The position numbers and the translations under genes are program-made. The notes beneath the pieces were generated by a model that was not told the DNA's origin, did not search any database, and saw only the letters and a list, made by a program, of their open reading frames with translations. Of a stretch of 64,000 nucleotides of DNA, positions 53,855-63,078 are shown in pieces. The stretch spans positions 1-64,000 of the forward strand of contig JADJHD010000023.1 in the NCBI GenBank assembly GCA_016707705.1, read 5' to 3'. The stretch is from Bacteroidales bacterium (GTDB lineage Bacteria > Bacteroidota > Bacteroidia > Bacteroidales > UBA4417). Numbering within the stretch: position 1 is the first letter of the stretch; each line of letters opens with the position of its first letter.

Positions 53855-56182
53855 ATGAAAAAAAAGCTCAACGAAAAAGATTGGATCAAGAGGTTTTGGA
53901 TCGCCTACACATGCTCGCTGGTATTCATAGCCCTTTTCTTTACTGCTCTGTCATACGGACTGCTGGGATTCATGCCTTCATTCCAGGAGCTTGAAAATCC
54001 AAAAAGCTACCTTGCCTCCGAAGTTATCTCTGCCGACCAGAAGGTTCTTGGTGGATTCTATATTGAGAATCGTTCAAACATCCACTATTATGAACTCTCC
54101 CCCTGGGTTGTCAAAGCGCTGATAGCCACCGAGGATGCCCGTTTCGAAAAACATTCCGGTATCGATGGCAAGGCACTCATGCGTGTGATGTTTGGAATGG
54201 TAACCAATACCGACAAGGGAGGTGGAAGTACCATCACTCAGCAGCTTGCAAAGAACCTATTCCCCCGTGAAAGTCATAGCACTATCCTTGGAACCGGTTA
54301 TGCAAAACTTCGTGAATGGATAACAGCCATTAAACTCGAAAGAAACTACACAAAAGAGGAAATCGCAGCCCTTTATCTCAATACTGTAGACTTTGGAAGT
54401 CTCGCATTCGGGATTAAGTCGGCAGCAAAAACCTATTTCGACAAGACTCCTGCTGAACTAAACATGCAGGAATCTGCCCTTCTGATTGGAATCCTGAAAG
54501 CACCTTCGTGGTTTCACCCCATGCGCAACAAGGAACGTGCTGCCAAACGCAGGGAAGTTGTGCTTCACCAGATGATGAAGTACAATTACATTTCTGAAAA
54601 TGAATACGATTCAGTAAAGTTGATTCCTATCGACATGTCGCATTTCAGTGTTCAGGATCATAATTCAGGACCGGCAACCTACTTCAGGGAGTACCTCCGC
54701 CAAATGCTGATGGCTGATAAACCTGACAAGGATGATTACGATGACCCCGCTGAATATCGCGCTGATTCTATCCGATGGGAAAGAGACCCTGCTTTTGGAT
54801 GGATCAATAAATTCAAGAACGCAGAAGGGAACACCTATAATCTCTACAAGGACGGATTGAAAATCTATACAACCGTCAATTCCAAGATGCAGAAGTATGC
54901 AGAGGAAGCAGTCACGGAGCATCTTTCAAAGGATTTGCAGCCGGCCTTCTACAAGCATTGGAAAGGCAACAATCATGCCCCCTATGACCTCAGCGACCGC
55001 AATGAAATCAACAAGCTGATACTTGCATCAAAACGCCGCTCCGACCGGTATCGCAGTCTGAAGAAAGCCGGAGTCTCAAACGATTCCATCGATCGCAGTT
55101 TCAATACTCCGATTCCGATGCGGGTGTTCAGCTGGCAGGGAGAATTGGATACTGTAATGAGTCCGATGGATTCCATAAAATACCACAAATGGTTTCTGCA
55201 GGCTGGTTTGATGTCGATGGAACCTCAAACAGGATATGTCAGGGCTTATGTTGGCGGCATCAATTTCAAGCATTTCAAGTACGATCATGTGGTGGTTGGC
55301 CGCCGCCAGGTAGGTTCAACCTTCAAACCCTTCGTTTATACCGTTGCCATGCAGGATGGTGAACTTTCTCCATGCTCACAGGTTCCAAATGTTCAGGTAA
55401 CAATCGAAAACAATGGGACTGTCTGGCAACCTTCCAACTCAAGTGATTTTAAGGAAGGACAGATGGTTACCCTCAAGGAAGCCCTCGCCAATTCCATTAA
55501 CTGGATATCAGCATACCTGATCAAGCGCTTCTCGCCTCAGGCTGTGGTTCAGATCGCAAGAAAGATGGGTATTGTAAGCCCGCTCCCTGCTGTTCCGTCC
55601 ATTTGTCTGGGTACTCCCGATATCACTCTTTATGAAATGACCGGTGCCGTAGATACGTATGCAAACAAAGGGCTCTATACCGAACCTATTTTCATTACAC
55701 GTATTGAGGACAAGCACGGGAATGTGCTGGCAGAATTCACCCCCAGGCAGGAAGAAGCTATGAGTGAAGAAACTGCCTATCTCATGCTGGTGCTGATGAA
55801 AGGGGTTGTGGAAAGCGGAACCGGTGCAAGACTCAGAGGCAAATACGGACTTACAAATCCAATCGCAGGAAAAACCGGAACCACACAGAGCAATTCCGAT
55901 GGATGGTTCATGGGACTGACTCCTGATCTCGTTACAGGAGTATGGGTTGGTGGTGATGACAGGTCTATCCGTTTCCGATCGACAAATCTCGGACAGGGAG
56001 CAAACATGGCCTTGCCAATATGGGCATTGTATATGAAAAGAGTATACGGGGATCCTACACTTCAGATTACCAGAGGTGATTTCGAAAAGCCTGAAAATCC
56101 ACTATCAGTTGATATTAATTGCGCTACCTTCGATGAAAAATCGGAGATACAAGTAAAAAGCACAGAAGATGACAGGTATTAG
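53855..56182 (+). CDS. mrcA: Penicillin-binding protein 1A (bifunctional)
   Basis: 775 aa. One N-terminal membrane helix (residues about 13-35); GT51 transglycosylase with catalytic E93 in ATEDARFEKH and GGSTITQQLAKNLF; transpeptidase with active S488 in GSTFKPF, SxN-type SNSINW-like loop (ANSINWISAYL) and KTGTTQSNSDGWF. It polymerises and crosslinks peptidoglycan. Last gene of the conserved holB-ricT-gldH run. It overlaps the next gene by 14 nt, suggesting cotranscription with the glycan cluster. Confidence 0.93.
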   Translation: MKKKLNEKDWIKRFWIAYTCSLVFIALFFTALSYGLLGFMPSFQELENPKSYLASEVISADQKVLGGFYIENRSNIHYYELSPWVVKALIATEDARFEKHSGIDGKALMRVMFGMVTNTDKGGGSTITQQLAKNLFPRESHSTILGTGYAKLREWITAIKLERNYTKEEIAALYLNTVDFGSLAFGIKSAAKTYFDKTPAELNMQESALLIGILKAPSWFHPMRNKERAAKRREVVLHQMMKYNYISENEYDSVKLIPIDMSHFSVQDHNSGPATYFREYLRQMLMADKPDKDDYDDPAEYRADSIRWERDPAFGWINKFKNAEGNTYNLYKDGLKIYTTVNSKMQKYAEEAVTEHLSKDLQPAFYKHWKGNNHAPYDLSDRNEINKLILASKRRSDRYRSLKKAGVSNDSIDRSFNTPIPMRVFSWQGELDTVMSPMDSIKYHKWFLQAGLMSMEPQTGYVRAYVGGINFKHFKYDHVVVGRRQVGSTFKPFVYTVAMQDGELSPCSQVPNVQVTIENNGTVWQPSNSSDFKEGQMVTLKEALANSINWISAYLIKRFSPQAVVQIARKMGIVSPLPAVPSICLGTPDITLYEMTGAVDTYANKGLYTEPIFITRIEDKHGNVLAEFTPRQEEAMSEETAYLMLVLMKGVVESGTGARLRGKYGLTNPIAGKTGTTQSNSDGWFMGLTPDLVTGVWVGGDDRSIRFRSTNLGQGANMALPIWALYMKRVYGDPTLQITRGDFEKPENPLSVDINCATFDEKSEIQVKSTEDDRY

Positions 56183-57779
56183 CAAATCCAGCGGCCTCCT
56201 AAAACCTTCCTTTATCAGTGCCTTCATTATCCTCATTACTGTTGCCTATATCACCATCTCATATAATCTGTGGTCCAGGCCCAATGCCATCATTCGAGAT
56301 GATGTAAACCACTATTATTCCTACCTGCCTGCTGTCTTTATATACCACGACATCAAGCTGGATTTCATCAACAGCAATATCAATTATTTTGCAAAGCATT
56401 ACTGGCCCCTGCGCGGTCCAAAAGGTGGATGGGTAATTGTTACAACCATGGGGCTTTCACTGATGTATGCCCCTTTCTTCCTGATGTTCCATTACCCAAT
56501 GCAATGGATGGGAATGGAAGCTCTTGGTTATACACCTCCCTATCAACTCGCCCTGATTCTGAGCAGTCTGTTCTACTTTGCCATAGGACTCTTTTACCTG
56601 CGAAAAATACTTCTGCACTATTTCTCCGAATGGCCCACTGCCATTACCATGGCAACCGTGGTGCTATCTACGAATCTGGTTTTCTATGTGACCGACGAAC
56701 CGGCAATGTCGCATGCCTACAACTTTGTCCTGATGACTATGTTCCTCTATTACACCATTCACTGGTCGGAGAAGCAAAGTATCAGGCACGCCATATTTCT
56801 CGGACTTCTGGCTGGAATGATAAGTCTGATAAGGCCGACTAACATCCTGGTGATCTTATTGCTGGCAGTATGGAATGTTGATTCCTTCAGGGCTTTATGG
56901 GACAGAATCCTTCTCTTCATTAAGAAATCGCCTCAGGTTGCAATCATGTTTGCTGCAGCCATACTGGTTTGGGTTCCCCAAATGCTCTACTGGAAATATG
57001 TTACCGGGCATTACTTCTATTTCTCATACTCTGACAAGGGTAAGTTCTTCTTCGATAATCCCCAGATTTACCAGACTCTCTTCGGCTACCGCAAAGGATG
57101 GCTGCTCTATACTCCTGTGATGGCGTTTGCAATTCTGGGATTATTCTTCCTTTTCAGGAAATACAGAAAACTCTTCTTCCCGGTGCTGCTTTTCATGGTT
57201 GCCAATATCTGGGTAATCTCCTCATGGTGGCTATGGTGGTACGGCGGAAGTTACGGAATGCGCGCCTATGTAGATTCCTACGGCATTCTTGCCATTCCTT
57301 TTACAGCTTTTGTTGTCTGGTCGTTTGAGAACCGCAGATGGTATATCAAAGTGCTGAATGTCATTGCCATCGGACTATTTACCTTTCACAATTATTTTCA
57401 GATCTGCCAGTATCACAACAGTGCGCTACATTATGTTTCCATGACGAAGGAAGCATACTGGGATTCATTCGGACATAAGCATCCAAGCCTGCGCTTCGGA
57501 CATCTCCTATCCTATCCTGACTACAAGAGTGCAGAGAAAGGCATCTATCCCGAACCCAAACCCGATCCGCTATACACCGGCAAACTAGGCAGAAAGGAAT
57601 GCGTAATCATTGTAAGAGGTGAAGTCATGTCTTCCCTCTTCTCCAACCGCGATTATCTCTTAGGAATGATGGAGAAGGCAAAATCCCGGAATATCAGTCT
57701 CGATTCGCTGGTTACCCTGGATGCAGAATGGATTCTTCAGGATAAAATCTACAAGGGCATGGTAAAAATTAAGGAGTAA
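56169..57779 (+). CDS. GT-C-like polytopic membrane protein
   Basis: 536 aa with about ten to eleven hydrophobic helices. The first periplasmic loop carries RDDVNHYYSYLPAVFIYHDIKLD, with an acidic pair in the position typical of GT-C catalytic Asp residues. It is paralogous to 20618-22465 (shared LPAxFIYHD, LRKILLxYFSE, RPxN/SE, PQMLYWKxVTG, FGYRKGW/FSYRKGW, SSWxxWWYGG) but lacks that protein's beta-rich C-terminal domain. It is a putative lipid-linked sugar transferase for a surface glycan. Overlaps the PBP1A gene. Confidence 0.7.
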   Translation: MTGISKSSGLLKPSFISAFIILITVAYITISYNLWSRPNAIIRDDVNHYYSYLPAVFIYHDIKLDFINSNINYFAKHYWPLRGPKGGWVIVTTMGLSLMYAPFFLMFHYPMQWMGMEALGYTPPYQLALILSSLFYFAIGLFYLRKILLHYFSEWPTAITMATVVLSTNLVFYVTDEPAMSHAYNFVLMTMFLYYTIHWSEKQSIRHAIFLGLLAGMISLIRPTNILVILLLAVWNVDSFRALWDRILLFIKKSPQVAIMFAAAILVWVPQMLYWKYVTGHYFYFSYSDKGKFFFDNPQIYQTLFGYRKGWLLYTPVMAFAILGLFFLFRKYRKLFFPVLLFMVANIWVISSWWLWWYGGSYGMRAYVDSYGILAIPFTAFVVWSFENRRWYIKVLNVIAIGLFTFHNYFQICQYHNSALHYVSMTKEAYWDSFGHKHPSLRFGHLLSYPDYKSAEKGIYPEPKPDPLYTGKLGRKECVIIVRGEVMSSLFSNRDYLLGMMEKAKSRNISLDSLVTLDAEWILQDKIYKGMVKIKE

Positions 57780-57915
57780 GCCCTCATTAATACCTTCTTC
57801 GAATCAGTGGGCAAATCTATGTCATCACACTGACATTTATAACGATTCAAATGCAGGCTGATCCATGCCTTCATAATGGATTTCAAAGTATCTTTGCCTA
57901 AAACCAGCAGTCCAG

Positions 57916-58782
57916 ATGCAAGATTCCCCAACTGTTTCCATCATCATTCCTGCCTATAATGAAGAACCCGGACTGGGCCCTCTGCTTGAAAAAATGCAGA
58001 AGGAGGGCTATTGCTCCAGGTATGAGGTGATAGTAGTTAATGATGGTTCAACGGATAAAACGGCTGAAGTAGCGAAGAGATACCCAGTCAGGGTCCTCAA
58101 CCACGAAGTAAATAAAGGCTACGGCGCTTCACTGAAAACCGGAGTCAGAAAGTCCAATGGTTCGCTTATCCTAATGCTCGACAGCGATGGACAGCATGAC
58201 CCTTCCTATCTCGATAAGGCAATTGAACTCCTGTCAGAATACGACATGGTTATCGGAGAACGGGGAGTTGATTCCTTTCAGGTCAGAAACCGCAAAGGCG
58301 GGAAGAAACTGATACGCATGGTTGGAGAATATCTGGTTGAGCAAAAGCTACCTGATTACAATTCAGGCTTCAGGGGTTTTCACAAAAGCATTCTTTTACC
58401 GATGCTTCATCTGATGCCAAATGGTTTCAGCTTCTCAACAACCAGCACTCTGGCTTTCCTCAAGGAGGGCTATTCCATCGGCACCTTCCCTATCAAGGTT
58501 GAAGAACGCAAAGGCAGGGCCAGCAATATTAAATTCTTCCGCGATGGGACCAAGACTCTTTTGCTCCTCTTTCGCATTATCATGCTGTTCAACCCACTTA
58601 AGGTATTTTTTCCCGGCAGCCTGATATTTACTTTAGCCGGACTTTCCTGGGGTATTCATGGCTTCATTGTTTTCCAGCGCTTTTCAAACTCTGCAATCAT
58701 ACTGGTAACACTGGGCATGCTGCTGTTCTTCTTCGGACTGCTCGCTGATCAGATTGCACTGCTAAACCGGAAGAAAAATTGA
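57916..58782 (+). CDS. GT2 glycosyltransferase (DPM1-like) with two C-terminal helices
   Basis: 288 aa. GT-A fold: VSIIIPAYNEEPGL, VVNDGSTDKT, DxD-type LDSDGQHDP, GFRGFHKS. Two membrane helices at the end (about 215-280). This layout matches polyprenyl-phosphate sugar transferases such as DPM/GtrB, which charge undecaprenyl phosphate with a hexose for GT-C enzymes, so it could supply the neighbouring GT-C-like protein. The stop overlaps the next gene's TTG start (TTGA). Confidence 0.85.
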   Translation: MQDSPTVSIIIPAYNEEPGLGPLLEKMQKEGYCSRYEVIVVNDGSTDKTAEVAKRYPVRVLNHEVNKGYGASLKTGVRKSNGSLILMLDSDGQHDPSYLDKAIELLSEYDMVIGERGVDSFQVRNRKGGKKLIRMVGEYLVEQKLPDYNSGFRGFHKSILLPMLHLMPNGFSFSTTSTLAFLKEGYSIGTFPIKVEERKGRASNIKFFRDGTKTLLLLFRIIMLFNPLKVFFPGSLIFTLAGLSWGIHGFIVFQRFSNSAIILVTLGMLLFFFGLLADQIALLNRKKN

Positions 58783-59510
58783 TTTCCCCTGAACCATACA
58801 GGCAAAAGTGGACTGATGCTGATGTTGAAGCACATTGGGATCAGGCAGCCCCTATTTATATTAAGGAAAACGACAAGGTAAAAGCTGCTCACGACCAGCG
58901 CTTTTTATTCAGTCTGCGCCATCTCGACCTCTACTGCAATGCCAAGGTTTTGAATGTCAGCAGTCGTGATGGTGAGGCAAGTGAATACATCAATTGCCAT
59001 GAGCCAAGTGTGGATGTTACCAATGCTGAAATCTCCTCAAAACTGATGGAAGTTGCAGCTCAGGCAAGACCTTCACTCAAGCAGCTCAAGATCGATTCTT
59101 ATTCCAAACTGCCTTTTGAGGACGAACAGTTCGACAGGGTGCTTTCCCTTGAAACACTTGAACATGTAGAAAACCCCATTGCATTCCTGCAGGAACTGCA
59201 CAGGGTTTCCATCCCGGATGCTAGGCTGGTGCTGAGTTGTCCGCCCGCAACCTCCGAAATCCCCTACAGAGTGTTTACCTTCCTTTTTGGTGGACATGGC
59301 GAAGGACCGCATAAATTCCCACCCTCCCGACAGGTAAAGGAGTGGCTCAAACTCACCGGCTGGGAGCTGATTCATCATGAAGGCACGGTGCTTATTCCGG
59401 TTGGACCCTCATGGCTTGTAAATTTCGGCGAACGGATGATCGGCAAAATGCAGGGAACTTTTATTTCAGAATTGGGTATACGACAGTTTTATGTCTGCAA
59501 AAAGTATTGA
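58779..59510 (+). CDS. SAM-dependent methyltransferase (class I)
   Basis: 243 aa from a TTG at 58779 that overlaps the upstream stop; no ATG occurs for about 88 codons and the N-terminal region is clearly coding. Motif I is divergent (KVLNVSSRDGEASEYI, with SSRDG replacing GxGxG). Post-I VTNAEIS, motif II-like FDRVLSLETLEHVENP and LVLSCPP follow the Methyltransf_11 pattern. It probably methylates a sugar or lipid in the glycan pathway. The next gene starts 20 nt inside its end. Confidence 0.75.
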   Translation: MISPEPYRQKWTDADVEAHWDQAAPIYIKENDKVKAAHDQRFLFSLRHLDLYCNAKVLNVSSRDGEASEYINCHEPSVDVTNAEISSKLMEVAAQARPSLKQLKIDSYSKLPFEDEQFDRVLSLETLEHVENPIAFLQELHRVSIPDARLVLSCPPATSEIPYRVFTFLFGGHGEGPHKFPPSRQVKEWLKLTGWELIHHEGTVLIPVGPSWLVNFGERMIGKMQGTFISELGIRQFYVCKKY

Positions 59511-60819
59511 TTCACTAAGGAAGATCATCTCCCATAATCTCTGCAACCGCTGCGGCAGTTGTGTTGGATTATCGGGTGGAAGCATTGCCTTTCGTGATAA
59601 AACCGGCGCCTACCTCCCTGAAATACTGAATGAACCCAATGAGGAACTTGCCGCTCAGATTCTGGAAGCCTGTCCGGGAAAGGATTTCAACTTCAAATCC
59701 TACCGGGAAAGCATCTACACCAATAATCCATCCTTCCATGTCTATACCGGCCCCTTTGAGAGGATTGGTATAGGCTACGCAACCGATGAATCCATTCGCC
59801 GAACCGGTGCCAGCGGGGGAATACTCTCCGCAATCCTGATCTGGCTGCTGGAAAACAAGAAAATTGAAGGTGCAGTGGTAACCAGGATGTCTGAAACCGA
59901 GCCATGGCTAACAGAACCTTTTATTGCCAAAACTCGTGAGGAAATACTGGAAGCATCTCAAAGCAAATACATTATCACTTCAGTGAATGAGATTCTTCCG
60001 GAGATGCAGTCATTCAACGGAAAACTGGCGTATGTCGGACTTCCCGGGCAAATTCAGTCCATCAGGAAGCTGCAGGCAATGAAGCATCCTTCGGTTCAAA
60101 ATATCGCTTACATTTTTGGTCCGTTCTACGGAAATACACTCCATTTCTCTTCCGTGAACAGTTTCCTGAAATCCTATGGAGAGAAGGATCACACTCAGAT
60201 AAAGAAGCTGTACTTCCGATACGGTGAATGGCCGGGAAATATGAGGGTTGAACTCAAATCGGGAAGGGTAATCGAACTTCCAAAGTTCCATGCCAACTAC
60301 CTGATTCCTTTTCATATACTGAAGAACAGTCTTTTGTGCAGCGATTTAAGCAACGAATTCACGGATATTTCCGGTGGCGACGCCTGGGCACCACAGTATG
60401 AAGAAAGAGGCAAGGGATTTTCAATGATAATTGCCCGCTCGGCAGCTGGAACTGAAATCCTGAATCAAATGATAGCTGATGGCTCGGTTTTCATGCAGGA
60501 TATTGATGTGGACGAAGCGATCACCATGCACTCTCACGGATATGACCTGAAAAAGCGTGGAACCTTTATCAGGATCAGGTTCAGGAAGATGCTGAGACTC
60601 CCCATTCCAGATTATGGATACAAAATTGAAGGTTTTTCTTTCAGCAGATACCTTATGGAGTTGGTGCTGCTTTCTTTATTTATACTTTTAGGAACTCGTC
60701 CGGCCCGATTTATCGTAGAACTAATACCACCATCAACCATAGGCAAGCTTTTTGAAAAGACCAGGAAAGCCTGGAAGAAATCCACCTACAAGATCAAACG
60801 AAACCAGCTAACTCTATGA
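59491..60819 (+). CDS. FrhB/FdhB-family iron-sulfur oxidoreductase in a glycan cluster
   Basis: 442 aa. N-terminal Cys motif CNRCGSC (residues about 18-24) with the family's later CPG; FrhB N-domain (GIGYATDESIRRTGASGGILSAI) and C-domain (SLLCSDLSNEFTDISGGDAW). In the usual C-domain motif a CxxC precedes the Asp; here the first Cys is replaced by Ser, so the second Fe-S site may be altered. C-terminal hydrophobic segment (about 385-405) suggests membrane association. Homologues occur in exopolysaccharide clusters, where the reaction is undefined. Overlaps the next gene by 4 nt. Confidence 0.8.
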   Translation: MSAKSIDSLRKIISHNLCNRCGSCVGLSGGSIAFRDKTGAYLPEILNEPNEELAAQILEACPGKDFNFKSYRESIYTNNPSFHVYTGPFERIGIGYATDESIRRTGASGGILSAILIWLLENKKIEGAVVTRMSETEPWLTEPFIAKTREEILEASQSKYIITSVNEILPEMQSFNGKLAYVGLPGQIQSIRKLQAMKHPSVQNIAYIFGPFYGNTLHFSSVNSFLKSYGEKDHTQIKKLYFRYGEWPGNMRVELKSGRVIELPKFHANYLIPFHILKNSLLCSDLSNEFTDISGGDAWAPQYEERGKGFSMIIARSAAGTEILNQMIADGSVFMQDIDVDEAITMHSHGYDLKKRGTFIRIRFRKMLRLPIPDYGYKIEGFSFSRYLMELVLLSLFILLGTRPARFIVELIPPSTIGKLFEKTRKAWKKSTYKIKRNQLTL

Positions 60820-61844
60820 ACAAGAAGAACTTCTCCTTGCTGGTCAAGATCCTGGTGAGCCTTGCCATCCTCTATTTCTTGTTCTACAGGTTTGGATTCA
60901 GTTTCGAAAGTTTCCAGAAAACCTTTGCCAACATAGACTACACAGTCTATTTCCTCTCCTTCTTCGGAGTCATTATAGTATTGGGAATCAAGAGCCTCCG
61001 CTGGCAGATGCTGGTTAAAAATGAAGGCTACGACTATAAGCCCTACCGTGCTTTTGGTGCCTATATGTCGAGCGATGCCATTGGTATCGTTACTCCGGGA
61101 AGAATTGGTGAAATTGCCAGACTCTATTATGTAAGGCAGGAGACTCCGATTCCATTTTTCGAGGCTTTTAAAACACTGGTTGCCGACCGCGTTTTCGATT
61201 TCACCATGCTTGGCTGGTTCGGATTATCCGGAATGACTTACTATTTTAAAACACTGGGCGATATTCCGGGTATAGCTTATGTGGTGATTGTCCTGGTACT
61301 ATTACTGCTCGCCTACTGGATTGGTTTATCAATTCTGGGATGGATGTCACGTCAGCATATGGCTTTGCGCTGGCAATTGCCCCTTTTTCTTTATGAATGC
61401 CTGAAGTCGGTGATTGGTCCCAGGTCATTGCAGATGTGGGGACTTACCTTATTAGCATACTTTGGCTATTTCTACTTTTCATGGCTCATTATGCACTCAC
61501 TGGGAGTAAAACCGGGATTGGTAGATGTTGCGTTTATCATGAGCATTATGAGCCTTTCCACCATCATTCCCATATCGGTGGCTGGTTTTGGCACCCGTGA
61601 AGCCACTCTGGTTCTGCTTTTCTCCGTGTATTCATTGCCTTCCGAAACAGCAGTAACATTCTCATTGCTGCATTTCACGGCCTTCTTCCTCTGGGGTGGA
61701 ATTATAGGATTGTTTTATTGGATGAGTATGCCCATATCACTAAAGCAGGTTAAGGAAGATTCCATTCATATTTTTGAACTGGTAAAAGTGAGGAAATCTG
61801 ATTCCTCTAAGGAGCACAAACCGTCAGAGCCAAATCAGGATTGA
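60816..61844 (+). CDS. LPG-synthase-TM (UPF0104) family membrane protein
   Basis: 342 aa with about eight membrane helices. Family motifs: SLRWQMLVKN near residue 65, YMSSDAIGIVTPGRIGEIARLYY (cut here for length: TPGRIGE core), VADRVFDF, and a late SVAGFGTREATLVLLF. Members include the flippase half of MprF and proteins that influence lipid or glycan export. It has no synthase domain. Last plus-strand gene of the cluster; its end overlaps the end of the convergent GT4 gene by 10 nt. Confidence 0.82.
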   Translation: MNKKNFSLLVKILVSLAILYFLFYRFGFSFESFQKTFANIDYTVYFLSFFGVIIVLGIKSLRWQMLVKNEGYDYKPYRAFGAYMSSDAIGIVTPGRIGEIARLYYVRQETPIPFFEAFKTLVADRVFDFTMLGWFGLSGMTYYFKTLGDIPGIAYVVIVLVLLLLAYWIGLSILGWMSRQHMALRWQLPLFLYECLKSVIGPRSLQMWGLTLLAYFGYFYFSWLIMHSLGVKPGLVDVAFIMSIMSLSTIIPISVAGFGTREATLVLLFSVYSLPSETAVTFSLLHFTAFFLWGGIIGLFYWMSMPISLKQVKEDSIHIFELVKVRKSDSSKEHKPSEPNQD

Positions 61845-63049
61845 TTTAGGATGCCAGTATAAAAAGCGAGCATCTTTTCACCCAAATTTTTATCATCATA
61901 AGAAGATAGTGCCAGTTTGCGGGCATATCTGCCTATTCCCCTGCCAATCTCTTCTGATTCAATGCATTTCTGGACTTTCTTAAGGAACTCTTCAGCTGTA
62001 TCTGCTATTAAAATATTCAGGTCATCCTGGCAAGGAATACCTTCAGCTCCCACTCTTGTAGAAATTACGGTCTTCCCCATTGCCATAGCTTCAATAATCT
62101 TAATTCTGATACCTCCGCCCGACAGCAGGGGAACAATCAAAATCGCCTTATCTGACTGATATTGCTTGGCATCTGCAACTTCACCATCAACAATAACCCC
62201 ATCCAGCTTCATTTCCTTAACCCATTCAGGCATTTTCTTTCCGGCAAGGTGCAGGGTAAATTCAGGGAAACGGTATTTGATAACAGGAAAAACATCTTCC
62301 AGGAACCAGCGGATTCCCTGCTGATTAGGGATCCAGTCCATGGAACCCAAATGATAGAATGTTGGATAATTCACATATTGCTTCTCCGGCTCGGAATTCT
62401 CCAACTTAGTAAAATCAACTCCTGCAGGAATGGAAGTATTGGGCTTCCCGGGAGCTATTTCCCTGAAGACTTTGGAATCCTGATCTGAGATAGCCATGAT
62501 TCCATCAACTTTTCCGGCAATTTCCCTTTCAAATTGAGTGAGTCTGTTATTGGCAATTTTCAGATACCATGTTTTGTATGGATCTATTTCATTGGCAATT
62601 ATACTGTTCCAAAGCAGATGCTCAACATTTTGTGCACGCAGTACTACCCTGGCTGATGAGTATTTTCTGATGGTATTCAGGTAAACGCCCATATACAAAT
62701 GCTCCAGCTGAATCACATCATACTGTTCTTCCTGCAGCAACTGACTGAGCCTCAAAGCATACTTCGCTGAATAATAACGTTCAGAAAAATAGGAACGGGA
62801 GGAAAGCAGGTTTATAATCGCTGGGATTGCCTTTATCCTTGTATCGACTTTTACAAATTCAAACTTCGTTTTCTCCCTGAATTCTGCCGGAATAGTCTCA
62901 GCCTTCACCCAGCTTTTGGGAGTATTGATTGCCAAAATTTTTACATCTGCACCCTGACTAAGCAATGCCAGCGAGGAATGATAAATGGAATAAGCCCCTC
63001 CGTCATGCATTGGGAAAGGCATCTTGTAATACAGCTGCAAAACCTTCAT
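61835..63049 (-). CDS. GT4-type glycosyltransferase
   Basis: 404 aa with GT-B fold. N-terminal half with YKMPFPMHDGGAYSIYHSSLALL; C-terminal nucleotide-sugar site with LLSGGGIRIKIIEAMAMGKTVIST and E in the EAMAMGK loop; PNQQGIRWFLEDVFPVI linker. It likely adds a sugar in surface polysaccharide or lipid-linked oligosaccharide synthesis. It is 29 nt downstream of the GT2 gene on the same strand, forming a two-gene unit or longer beyond the window. Confidence 0.88.
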   Translation of the reverse strand: MKVLQLYYKMPFPMHDGGAYSIYHSSLALLSQGADVKILAINTPKSWVKAETIPAEFREKTKFEFVKVDTRIKAIPAIINLLSSRSYFSERYYSAKYALRLSQLLQEEQYDVIQLEHLYMGVYLNTIRKYSSARVVLRAQNVEHLLWNSIIANEIDPYKTWYLKIANNRLTQFEREIAGKVDGIMAISDQDSKVFREIAPGKPNTSIPAGVDFTKLENSEPEKQYVNYPTFYHLGSMDWIPNQQGIRWFLEDVFPVIKYRFPEFTLHLAGKKMPEWVKEMKLDGVIVDGEVADAKQYQSDKAILIVPLLSGGGIRIKIIEAMAMGKTVISTRVGAEGIPCQDDLNILIADTAEEFLKKVQKCIESEEIGRGIGRYARKLALSSYDDKNLGEKMLAFYTGILNQS

Positions 63050-63078
63050 ATACTATCCCTTATAATACAAACTACCTT

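Noticed and set aside
61835..61844. Overlapping 3' ends of convergent genes as a special regulatory site
   Set aside because: A 10-nt tail-to-tail overlap is common in compact genomes and no hairpin is present.
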